From: Micropterus salmoides
Taxonomy: Eukaryota; Chordata; Actinopteri; Centrarchiformes; Centrarchidae
Length of the DNA: 64,000 nucleotides
NCBI RefSeq assembly: GCF_014851395.1
Contig: NW_024040707.1
Span: forward strand, 17,292,457-17,356,456
Reading direction: 5' to 3'
The notes beneath the pieces are model-generated. The model worked only from the letters and a program-made list of their open reading frames with translations. It was not told the DNA's origin and did not search any database. This document shows, in pieces, positions 1 through 10,068 of the stretch; the first letter of the stretch is position 1; each line of letters starts with the position of its first letter. Both the position numbers and the translations under genes were made by a program.

Positions 1-235
1 GGGTACGCCCTGGACAGGTCACCAGTCAATCACAGGGCCACACATAAACAACCAGTCTCACTCACACTCACACCTAAGGACAATTTAGAGACACCAATTA
101 ACCTAGCCTACATGTCTTTGGATGGTAGGAGGAAGCCGGGGCACCTAGAGATAACCCACGCAGACACGTGGAGAACATGCAAACTCCACACAGAAAGGCC
201 CGGGTTCAAACCCACGACCTTGTCAGCCTGGCTCA
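1..235 (-). repeat. SINE-like interspersed repeat, cut by window edge
   Basis: On the minus strand this begins with a Pol III B-box-like GGGTTTGAACCC and runs through a body that includes GTGTGGAGTTTGCATG and a CTTCCTCC segment. It ends at the window edge in the same block (CCTGTCCAGGG) found at 23.63 kb. A second, 5'-truncated copy lies at 23529-23668 and shows the (GGAT)n tail. This is a very common teleost repeat; I infer a SINE-type origin from the B box and the simple-repeat tail, but cannot assign a family name. Confidence 0.6.
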
Positions 236-236
236 G

Positions 237-545
237 ACACATATAAAAATAAAATGGGTCCAAGAATTGACCCCTGAGACACCCCACATGTCAAAAAGCA
301 CGTGTGGATACTTTGTCAGCGGATACAAACAGATTTTGGTTGGATAAATAATAACCAGTATGGTGCTACAACAGATGTTCCAATCCATTTTTCTAGCCAA
401 TCAATTGGAATAGCATGATCAGTAGCCTCAAAAGCTGCAGACAAATCGAACTGAAATGGCAGTTTCACCAGGGCATGCATCAGAATATCATTCGCGACCC
501 TTAGCAGAGCTTTCCTGGTGCTGTGTTTCTGATCACACCTGAGTG
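237..545 (-). mobile_element. Non-LTR retrotransposon reverse-transcriptase fossil
   Basis: The minus strand translates with little interruption into parts of a LINE reverse transcriptase: a LRVANDIL-type segment, then FDLSAAFEATDH (RT block with the first catalytic Asp region), then GVSQGSILGPILF (the conserved G-x-PQGS block). Between the last two blocks there is at least one stop, and the catalytic Y/F-x-DD block is absent, so it is a dead 5'/3'-truncated copy. It abuts the SINE-like repeat at 1-235. It resembles the jockey/CR1/L2-type RTs common in fish; the clade was not determined. Confidence 0.75.
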
Positions 546-1369
546 GTATTTATAAAATATGTCATTCTCTCAACTAGCTCCAGACGTTGCTTGCAGACCA
601 ATTTTTATAAAATTTTTGATGTAAAAGCTAGTTTAGAAATATATTAGTTCATCGGTATGCTCAAAACTGTGCAGTGTTTTAGTGTGTTTGTGACGGGTGT
701 GACAGTTGACCTGCCACACCCAGCCATACAGCCAGTTCACCTAGTTACAGTAGAGCCTCGGGGGAGGGGGCTCGTGAACTTTTCAGATGAGTAAAACGAG
801 AGCTGGACAGTCACTGAGAGTAGGGGCAGTGTGCATTTCTGACTTTAAAATGCCATAGTGATGAGTACTCAAAGGGCCAACATGACAACAAATCAACACA
901 AGCACCTGATGATCTTCTCCTAACTGCAACATTTGTATTTGTGTTCAAACCTTGGGCAATAGGCGTGTGCATGAACACTGAGAGGCGTTTGGCACATCAT
1001 TTGGAAAAAACTGGGTTCAGGCCAAAGAACAAACTTCACAAAACCATAACCCACTTTGTTTGAGTATCCTAACTAAAACCTTAAAGGGGCACTTGAGATA
1101 CAACTCTACAGGAGTTTAATTTACAGTCACAGGGAGTCAACCTATGAAAACAGGAGGTAATGCATATAACCGATGTTCACAGAGAGAGGGAAAGGACCTG
1201 GGAGTTCTTTTCTTTTTCTCTGGGGCCATTTCCTTTAGTCATACTGAGGAGATGAGTCACAGATATCTGAACCTCAGCTCCATATATTGTGACAATACTG
1301 TTTTTTTTTGTCTCTGTTCTTTTCATTTAAGTGTGTGTGGCATCAGAGAGAAAAAGGTTAGTTTCTTAC
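546..1369. other. Last visible intron of tnnt2; no exon found
   Basis: This stretch follows the last recognised tnnt2 donor (minus strand GTAAGA at 1364-1369). I searched it for the short basic terminal exon expected for cardiac troponin T (ending near GRWK) and found none in the required phase. A well-shaped acceptor at about 1250 opens a frame that does not resemble troponin T. The terminal exon therefore probably lies to the left of the window. Confidence 0.5.
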
Positions 1370-4300
1370 GTTTTCTGATGGTCGCTGACACGGTTCCTCA
1401 GCACATTAATCTGGAACAAAGGAAACATGCAAATGTTACTCTATCGAGGTCTATTAGCAATCAATGATATGTGTGGTATACTGTGGCACCCACACCTCAT
1501 ATTTCTGTTGGGTGAGCTGATACTGCAGTTCAAACTTCTCTGCCTCCAGCTGGTACATCCACTCCCACAGCTCTTTAGCTTTCTCCCTGTGAGACACAGA
1601 TACAGGAAATGGCGCTGTATTTTGTTATGTTGAGGGATTATTTCCATCACCTCGTGTTTCATCAAGAATATCCCTAACAAAAAAAAAACTTCATCTTACT
1701 TATTAGTAAAATGCCAATATTTCTATACATACTTAAGTCTTTCCTGGCTCAAGTTCTCGATGTCCAGAGGTTTGCGTCTGTCACTCAGGATCTTCTTTTT
1801 CTTCTCTCTCTCTGTCTGCCTCTTACCACTCCGTTTTTCTGTCTGTTGGAGAGTGAAATAAAACCTGACTCAGACCACTTTAACCTCTCGGCGGAGTAAA
1901 AACCCACTAAGAACCCTCCACCTGCTCACCAACTTCTGCATGTAGCCTCCAAAGTGGAGGCTGGTGAGGGTTTTCTTCTTCTTCGCGTCATCCTCTCTCT
2001 TCTTGGCCTCCTCCTCCTCCTTACGAGCTCTCTCCTCCTAAAGAGACATGGACCCAGAGAGAAAGAGGACAAGGAGTGAAATGCAGGAAGTATAAATGAC
2101 ATTGCAGCAGCTTGAATGTGACTGTACCTCAAGACGCTTCTGTCGCTCTTTCTCTCTGTCACTGCGGATCCTCTGCTGCTCTGCTCGCTCAGAACGCCGC
2201 TTCTCCTGCACAACAGTTCATCACATCTGAACAGACCTCAAAGCAGATCTTTGACATTATGGGCGTGTGAAAACGTCAACATTTGATTAGCTATAGTGTG
2301 GGGCTCTCACAATCCTCTCCGTGAGATTAATGAGCTCCTCTTCTTCCTTCTTTCTGCTCTCAAAGTGGACCTCAATCAAAGTCTGAAGCTCCATCAGGTC
2401 CTTCTCCATCCTTTTACGATGTATATCCTGCAGACACAGGGGTTCAGTGCTTCTTGTACTCCATGGTAAGGGTCTATTTTTCATTGGTTTCCACATTACA
2501 GAAAGACACATCACATCAAATTAAAGGGGCACCTGGGGCCTCATTTATAAAAATGTTCTTAGATTTATACTTTAAACTTGTGTGTGCTTACGTTCGAAAA
2601 GATACTGAGCATTAAAAACCTTGATTATGCTAGGCAGGTTCTAAGAACAGCCATGGTTACTTGACTTTACTATTTTGACACACCTTTCATAGAACACTGC
2701 ATATGCTTTTACTTCAAAGCACCTTGAATCTGGCAATTAATTCCTCACACCTTTAAACCTAATGCAAAGTTCACCACAGACATGGCCAAACTGCGATACC
2801 CATTCATAACCAGCAGGAAATGATTTGCATCAAGTCTAGACTTAGAGATCATTTCCACATCAAAGTAAGGTTTTATAACTACTTATAAGTGTTTTTTTTC
2901 TGTGCAAGTCATCCTTAAAATCAAAATCCTTTTTATAAATGAGGCCCCTGTACTAAAACACAATGACTACACAGGGTAAAAACTATGGGGCTTCAGTGTT
3001 AGTTCACTGAAAAGTAGCCAATTATAACTCTAGGAAAGGCCGAGCATTGACATATCAATTCTAACATAACGTTTGGTGTTTAAAATCACACAATACACCG
3101 TTAGGTAGAAACCTTCGCATACAAGGAACAGTATGTACTGTAAGTAAAGGCGCCGCTCTGTCACTCACATCAAAATCCACCTTCTCTCCATCTGGAATCT
3201 TAGGAGGGATGAGGTTGGGCATGATAAATGGCCTGTAGATAAAAAACAAAAACAAAATAAAAAACAATAAGTGAAGGAAAAGGAAAAAAAATCCCCTGTC
3301 ACAGTCACATGAGGATAAAATGATGACTAAGCTGAGCTAATTGAACGTGCCAATCATATGTCCTTTCATGCATGTCTGGCGCCGATCATGAATGCTGATA
3401 AGCAACTTCTATATATTTATATTGTGTTGTATTCCTTGCTTTAGAATAGCTTTTTATTTAACTCACTGTTACAGGATAAACTCAAACTAACCATGGTAAT
3501 ATAGACAAAGACAGGAACAAGTGATTGTTATACAAATGAAAAGTCTAACATTTTGACAACCAACTCCCGAGTCTTAAACTTTAAATTTCAATTTTTAACT
3601 AATTTATATTCTGTGTTCTCCTAATGCCATTTTTACACTGATGACTAATATATTGATTATACAGTAACATGGTTAGTGGTAGGGCTAGGGTTAAAGTTAC
3701 ATGGGGATGAGATTTAGAGCCAAGGTGAGTAGGTTAGATTTAGATTGTTTTCAGGTTTAGGGTTCAGTTTAGCCTCAGTAAAGTCAAAAAAATATGTAAA
3801 GGGAAACATAAAAATAATTTTATATGTATTTTATCTCTCCTGTTATTCGTTGTCCTACTTCTATTTTTTAAATATTCATGCACTAAGTTTTCCAACTACA
3901 ATAATGCTTTTGATGGGGATAAACAGGAAGTATGCTATGGATAACTGCAACTTTAGTCCCGTTTTTTAGCCTAAAATTGTTTACATTTTGGACACCTTTA
4001 AAAGTATGCCAAACTATTAGCTATGTATCCATGTATGTACAGCTATCACTGCATTACTTTGATGCTGAACAAACCTTAGAGCAAGCAAGTTCTGGAGTTA
4101 TAAGGGGCGTATGTTTGTTTTTTAATGTGAAAATTTATAGATGGATAGACACTGGACATAGCCTACTAATTTCCTCTGTGTAAGTCATGCTGAATCTAAA
4201 AATATGTATACCATGTTTGTGTGAGTTCGAGACTTCTGGAGGGAGTGTGATTTTTGACACAAATTGTACCAATCAGGAGCTAAGCATTTTAAAGTACCTC

Positions 4301-4493
4301 AATAGCCTCATACAGGGGGAAAAGGCTAGCCTAGCTCTGTCCAAAGGTTACAAAGCCCACCTACCAGCACCTTAGTTTAATCCGCACAAAAATGAAAGTG
4401 TAAAAATTACAATTTATGAGCCAGACTATTTCTTGGTGGGGCGCAGTAACTTTGTACAGATTAAACAAACAACAGCACTGTAGAAGAAAGAAC

Positions 4494-4550
<57 letters not shown>

Positions 4551-5053
4551 AATTGTCACTCACTTGAATTTTGGTTTGGCCTCCTCCTCTGTTGAGAAAG
4601 AAAATAATATTGAAAGGGAAAATAACAATGAGCTAGTCCAGACCACACATACTATCACTAAGAACAAACCCGAACATTTCATAATCCTGCCAGGAAACGC
4701 CAACAAGTTGTTACAATGGAGCCTGTGTATGGGCTTATAAAACTTATCTCAGAAAGTTCATCTGAGGCTAACGAGTGAGTCAGGCTAAGGATACATGAAA
4801 GAAAAACTCATTTACAATTTGTAAGGCGTGCCAACGTTTATTTTAATGCACTTTAGATAAATAGTGTTACCTTCTCCCTCCTCTGCTTCCCCTTCTCCAT
4901 CTGAAACAAACAAAAAAAACGCTTGAGAGGTTTGTGAGCGCCTGCGACAGTGTGTCAAATGAGGGGAGAGTAAATGGTAGTGTTTTAGGAGTGCTGACAG
5001 ACAAAAATGATAGATTAGAGTTCATGAAAAGAAGAGAAAGTCAAGTACTGTGT

Positions 5054-5087
<34 letters not shown>

Positions 5088-6602
5088 CATATATAAATAG
5101 CACTCTGGAGAAGTGAGAGTGGTTGTTTAGATAATAAGCAGTCTCTCGCCAAAGAAGGTATGGCACCTTTGACCTCTGAAGAACAATAAACATTTAAACA
5201 AAGGCCATATAAAGAGAAAAACTGCATTCAAAGAAAGGATTCCAGCAATACTAACATGCTCACAATGACAATGTTAAAACGCTGATGTTTAGCAAGTATA
5301 CGTTTTACTGTGTTCACCATCTTATTTTAGTGTGTTAGCATGCTAACCATTGCTAATTAGCACAAAAAGTACAGCTGATGTCATTAGTTACTGGAAAGTA
5401 CTGGAAATCTTGACCTGAAGGTGCTAAATGAAAAGGCTGCTTAACATTTTGTCTGTTCATAATTTTGAGGCAGTCCTGCCAGTATATATGCTGAAGTATT
5501 TCCCTGGATAAGAGAAAACTTTAGCATAAACCTCATGGTTGCGCTAGAGGAAAAATAATGGGATCACTAAAGTCATTAGGATTCCTCTGGGCACCATGAA
5601 TGTCCTCACAAAATGGTTGTTGTGATATTGTGGTCTGGACCAAAGTGAAGACTGCGTATAACACATCAGGTGACAGTTTACAGAAGCCTCGCAGGGCGTT
5701 TATTGATTTGAACGCATAGATGAGTCTGAATCTGAAAATCCCACCTTGTTTCATATGACTGGCAACTAAAAAGAGAAAACGCCTTAACATAGCCGATGAG
5801 CTGAAAAGCAAAAGCTTTTGGGCTGGGGGGGATGGGACGCCTGAGGATTACTTTCACCCAGTGGCTGTGTCTGGCGTGACTAAGACAGAAGAAGAAAACC
5901 CGTAGGGTTTGGACTTATCTACTACCTGCAGACTGTCACATACCAAAGTGAAGTGTGACTGAGATAGCAGATTATTTTCCCGTCTATCTCTGACTGATGG
6001 GTGGTTACGGAAGGAATGAATTTCTCATCATTATTTTTTTGTCAAAACATATACAATACTACACTTGGATGTTGTTGACACAGTAACTACACTGACTAGA
6101 TGTTTACACTCAAAAAACAACCACTTTTGAACCCTTCACCTTGTTCTTCGTTGGCCTCCTCCTCTGCAGCAGGATTGTCCTCGTCCTGCACGGCTTCTGG
6201 CAGAGAATGAAGTTGTACAGCACATAGTGACATATCAGTGAGAAATCTTGACACTCACAGGGTGTGATATTGACTCATTGGCTTATTCGAACTATCGTTC
6301 ATCAATGAACGTCATTTTTCACAAGTTCATGGTGAAAGGAATGAGATGAGAGAACTAAAACCTAATGCCTAATTAAATGTTTTTTCTCTCTCTTTTCCCT
6401 CATTCCTACTATTGCTGGAGCTTATTCACACATTTTGGAGATGTATCCACATTATGTTTGGTTGTTGGATTGTGTTTCACAGAATAGTTGTTAATTGACA
6501 GTTTGTTCAAAGACTATAGAAAGCCTCGCAGAGAGATAACAAGTAATCACTTCAGAATGAGCTACCCACCTCCAGTATTTAAAGTAGACAGCACTCAAGA
6601 TC

Positions 6603-6639
<37 letters not shown>

Positions 6640-8689
6640 GTGCGTGCATGCGTCCCAATTATGTGATCCCATCAGTTGACACTTTCTAAAATCTCTCCAT
6701 TGCTGACAGCTAAGAGACCGATTCAGACAATGTTTCTTTTGGCTTTCTTTAGCTTACTCTGCTAATAGTCGCATCAGTCTTACTCTATTTATCATAAATA
6801 AATGTATACATAAATAAATAAATGCTGAAATAAATAGATAAATCCAATGACTAAATAAAATAGTATATTTATATATCACTGATTAAATAATGCAAAAATA
6901 TATAATTAAATAAATCCATACATGTAGGACATTTCCTGCTTTATTAAAGTGATGTTGATACCACCATCTCATACAGACAAAGAAATTGAAAAATATAAGA
7001 AATGTATGAATGCATAAATGAATTATAAAATATAGAAATCCAGTCAACTTATAAATGCTGCGTAAATGCACAAATAAATAAAAATAGAAATACTTTTCTG
7101 TATTTATTTAATTATTATTTATTTAGCTATTTCAGCATTTATTTATTAATGAATAAGTAATTTTTCATCCTCTATACATACCTATCTCCTTGCTGACATT
7201 GCTTGCCAAATGTTAAATGGATATTTTCAGCTCAAGTATTGTTTCTCAATAATACTTGAATGGATCTTGAGGTGCTGCAACCTTTGATAGCCTGCTAGAA
7301 CATTTTATGGAATAAATAACATTTATGCCAAGACACTGTGCGTGTGCACTGGGAGCTTCATCACACTACATGTTTCTGACTAAAATGTCAAGTTGTCAAA
7401 AGTTATAGTACTGGCACCATGTCCACAGAAACAGCTGACATTTACCCTCCACGGGGTGTCTTAAAAAGAAGATACTTTCATCTCAAAGCACAAGCAATAC
7501 CTTCTTCTGCCTCCTCCTCCTCCACTTCCTCCTCTACCCCCTGCTCCCCTGCTGAGCAAAAGCATAGTGGTTTAGTAAAGCCAGCCAGCTCAGCAAAGCA
7601 GCCAGAAACATTCAAACAGAGATGAAGAAAGAAAGTAAGAACTCGTTCAAAGCACTACCAAATCCAGCATGAATGATTCATAATCATTCATGAATGTTAG
7701 CCATAGTTATCTTAATTTAACCACAGGCACCCAGTGTCCATCATTGCTCCGCATGCTACTCTGGTAAATGGCATTACTCCCATACCTTCAGTAGCCTCCT
7801 CTTCTGAATCATCCAGCCAGGAAGGAGGAATATACAAATCACAAAATTGAGAAATAAAAACTGTAGTTGTGTGTGTGTGTGTGTGTAACACATGTTACAC
7901 ACACACACACAACTACTTTTGCTCTCATGATTCAGCATATTACAAGCAAAAGTAGAACAGGAAGAGTAAATCAACATCAAGACCCCGAAGAAATAGCTTT
8001 TACATCCTGTGGATTTTACAGAAAATCTACCAACTGCGTTCTTTGACTCAAGAAAGGTTGTTTGGTGTAAACACACTTTATGCTGCATTACTAATAAGCC
8101 TCAAGCATCAGCTAAAAATGCAGAAATCCTTTTAAAAATATAGAACTGTTGCACTATTATATTGATATTATTATTGTATATACAACAAGATTTACAGGAA
8201 TGGAAGCTGTATGCTGAGTTGATGTACATGTGATTCATCAATCAATTTGACATTTTCATTCGCAGGAGCCACAACAATGAAAATGTCTTTGCAGGTCAGA
8301 CAGAAAATGTCTGTCATGTCTTTCGTTTTATCAGCAGATCACATCTTTCCGTGCTGTACTGACACTGTACAGTATGTGGTGAGACATGATAAGACGTCTT
8401 ACCTTCCACCTCCCTGCAAAAAATCAAACACGCATGCTCATTATTAATCTGATACAAAAGCAATCTGTCTTTACATTACAGCAACATACAGCTATCATTA
8501 GTGTCCGTCTAAGAACACTTGTATAACAGGGTGTATTTTTAAATTTCCACATGTTCATTTATATTCAAGCAGAAGCATTAGAATTGTGCAGATTTGGCAA
8601 GGCCAATAGCTTTTGAATGATCCATAAAAATGAAAAAAGGCTTCAACTTACTCCTCATATTCCTCCACCACTTCCTCGTTGTCAGACAT
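1370..8689 (-). CDS. tnnt2: Cardiac troponin T, 14 coding exons, 3' end off window
   Basis: Tropomyosin-binding subunit of the thin-filament troponin complex; it anchors troponin I and C in cardiac muscle. Coding exons in transcript order: 8689-8652 (start MSDNEEVVEEYEE), 8413-8403, 7803-7786, 7548-7501, 6196-6140, 4900-4871, 4588-4564, 3232-3169, 2427-2311, 2205-2128, 2037-1930, 1842-1733, 1586-1496, 1410-1370. All junctions are GT/AG and the phases agree. They encode 278 residues: an acidic Glu-rich head (1-75), FIMPNLIPPKIPDGEKVDFD (about 78-97), the DIHRKRMEKDL tropomyosin-binding helix, a basic coiled coil, HFGGYMQK, and the I-T arm ending in INVLRNRVSDHQK. The PFIMPNLIPPKIPDG/DIHRKR stretch separates it from tnnt1/tnnt3. 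The terminal basic exon is missing. The 7548 acceptor is a tandem CAGCAG, so one Ala may be optional. The small acidic cassettes are typical alternative exons. Confidence 0.95.
2535..2948. mobile_element. MITE-like element with 19-bp terminal inverted repeats
   Basis: The ends GGGGCCTCATTTATAAAAA (2535-2553) and TTTTTATAAATGAGGCCCC (2930-2948) are perfect inverted repeats. The 0.4 kb interior has no coding potential. It sits in the tnnt2 intron between exons 3169-3232 and 2311-2427. A possible 3-bp target duplication (CTG) flanks the inner GGGCC ends, but I cannot assign a superfamily. Confidence 0.8.
4496..4548. repeat. (GT)n microsatellite
   Basis: About 26 uninterrupted GT units directly 3' (plus-strand left) of the 25-nt tnnt2 exon at 4564-4588, separated from its splice donor by only about ten bases. 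Confidence 0.95.
5050..5087. repeat. (GT)n microsatellite
   Basis: GT tract with one interrupting A near its start, in a tnnt2 intron. Confidence 0.9.
5240..5450 (-). repeat. Dispersed teleost repeat (GTTAGCATGCTAA family), copy 1
   Basis: Contains GTGTTAGCATGCTAACC and TTAGCAAGTATACG-type stretches that recur, diverged, at 14145-14510, 18590-18915, 24430-24620 and 57225-57440. There is no coding capacity. Confidence 0.55.
6604..6650. repeat. (GT)n microsatellite with GC interruptions
   Basis: GT tract interrupted by GCGTGTGTGCGTGCATGCG at its 3' end, in a tnnt2 intron. Confidence 0.9.
6796..7160. repeat. AT-rich inverted repeat (AAATAAAT family)
   Basis: Left arm around 6800-6850 (AAATGCTGAAATAAATAGAT) is the reverse complement of a right arm around 7110-7160 (AGCTATTTCAGCATTTATTT), with other A/T-rich units between them. 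This is a MITE-like foldback in a tnnt2 intron with no coding content. Confidence 0.6.
7863..7917. repeat. Palindromic (GT)n/(AC)n hairpin
   Basis: GTAGTT(GT)n TAACA, then CATG, then TGTTA(CA)n AACTAC: two complementary dinucleotide arms joined head to head around a 4-base centre. It can fold into a nearly perfect hairpin. It lies in a tnnt2 intron, 60 bp upstream (in transcript sense) of the 18-nt exon at 7786-7803. Confidence 0.85.
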
Positions 8690-8843
8690 GGCAGGGAGGG
8701 TTCAGGCGCGCAGCAGTGAATCTGAACATTAAACAGTTCCAAATATTCACCCAGAAATTTTGTTCCTCTTCACATTCTCACCACTTTATTCACAGCTTCA
8801 TACCAACATTTTATAGCATAAATACTGTGTTTGTGAAACTTAC

Positions 8844-9260
8844 CTGAGGATCAGATGGAGTGATGGTGAAAGAGAGCTGATGGAGGGACTCACTGTGCAG
8901 CAGAGGAGAGATCCCTGCTTTCACTAACAAGGAACACTAGGTCTCTAATGGTAAAGGGACAGACTGTGTAGTGGGGAAGAGACTTTAGGACCCCTTGTTG
9001 TGTTATTAATAACTTTTTAGATAGCATGTACTCTCCATTATCACCATTCCCAAAAAAGGCCGCAAGTGTGCACGAGTGTGGATTGCAGTGCCCGAAAGAT
9101 CCAGATAAAGCTCACAGTTGCTCACAGACAATGATTCATTCACACAGCACACTGAGCCACGCACGGTATTTATTCTACCCCTTGTATGGCAACCTGCCAC
9201 GGACAAAACACAGGCATACAACTCTTATCTACATCCTCCCCCCTCTGAGATAAGGGATGT
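8844..9260 (-). promoter_or_regulatory. tnnt2: tnnt2 5' non-coding exon and candidate cardiac promoter
   Basis: A strong donor (GTAAGT, 8838-8843 on the minus strand) marks a non-coding first exon beginning at 8844. The next exon (8652-8721) has a good acceptor and carries the start codon. Upstream are sites known from cardiac troponin T promoters: a perfect CArG box CCAAAAAAGG (9050-9059), an adjoining M-CAT core CATTCC (9045-9050), WGATAR sites at 9018-9023, 9224-9230 and 9248-9254, and a one-mismatch CArG CCTTGTATGG (9180-9189). A/T-rich TATA-like stretches lie near 9002-9011 and 9166-9174. The motifs are seen directly; their function and the exact start site are inferred. Confidence 0.5.
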
Positions 9261-9351
9261 AGAGGAGTATACATGCATTTAAGACTAAACCACGGTTTCC
9301 ACGTTGTGTAAGTGAGCAGTTAAAATGAATTTATGGCAGACATTTGTGGTA

Positions 9352-9366
9352 ATAAAACATTTTATT
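9352..9366. terminator. Back-to-back poly(A) signals, candidate lad1 3' end
   Basis: AATAAAACATTTTATT reads AATAAA on both strands. The minus-strand signal (TTTATT at 9361-9366) lies about 0.7 kb past the lad1 stop and is the best candidate for its 3' end. It sits between lad1 and the tnnt2 promoter. Confidence 0.45.
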
Positions 9367-9852
9367 CCATAGACAGGCAGCATTTTGCCCACAGTAGCAC
9401 AGAACAAAACATATATTCTGGCAGATTAGAAAAAAACAACAACATACAATTACAATTAAAATTTAATTTAATTAATTTCCACCACTGTAATTCAATAAAC
9501 ACAGCTTTCATTAGCCTTAAGACCTTCACCTGTTTAAAGTGCTTTAAGAATTACACAAAGTTAGGGCAAATAGCTGAAGAGCTTTAAAACAAATATATCA
9601 CTTCCTCCTCTCCCTTACTTTTCATCTCCTCTCGTGTCTACTTTTTTCCTCTTTTCCTCGCACATCAAACAGTGTTTGAAATAAGACATATTTATGCCTC
9701 AAGAAGCAATGCAAAAGTGTTTGATTAAAGCCTCCTAACTTCCTCCTCCCAGGTTTCTCCTGTGTGCTTAGGCAGTAAAGAAGAAAAAACATTTAAAAAA
9801 AGCTTAAAGAAAGAATCAGTCAGTCATGGCACCCATTAATCTTCCAGTTCTC

Positions 9853-10068
9853 TTTGTCTCCCCTCGCCATCTTCTATATCCTACAGATAAAGACATGGAA
9901 ATACAAGAAATCAAGCCATCAGGTTATTGGCTGACTCAGATCTGCTTAATTTAAATGTTATTACAACTGTTTCCATAGCAATGACCATACAAATAAGCAT
10001 TACTGTATGTTACAACATGCAGTGTGGTACAGTAATCTCACCTGTTGGGCATTATCAATGGATATCTT
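9853..10068 (-). other. lad1: lad1 3'UTR with possible spliced terminal exon
   Basis: Downstream of the lad1 stop (10071-10069) a good donor occurs at about 10039 (CAG then GTGAGA), followed by an acceptor at about 9892 (TATCTGTAG then GATATAGAAG). The exon after it contains an open DIEDGEGRQRELED frame ending in TAA, but no upstream splice that I can see joins it in frame. I treat it as 3'UTR or an alternative last exon. Confidence 0.3.

Noticed and set aside
1154..1249. Possible tnnt2 last exon after a CTCCTCAG acceptor
   Set aside because: The frame (TMTKGNGPREKEK...) is open and in phase but lacks the GRWK-type troponin T ending.
4361..4740. Open frames of Cys-Val or His-Thr repeats
   Set aside because: Direct translations of the (GT)n microsatellite.
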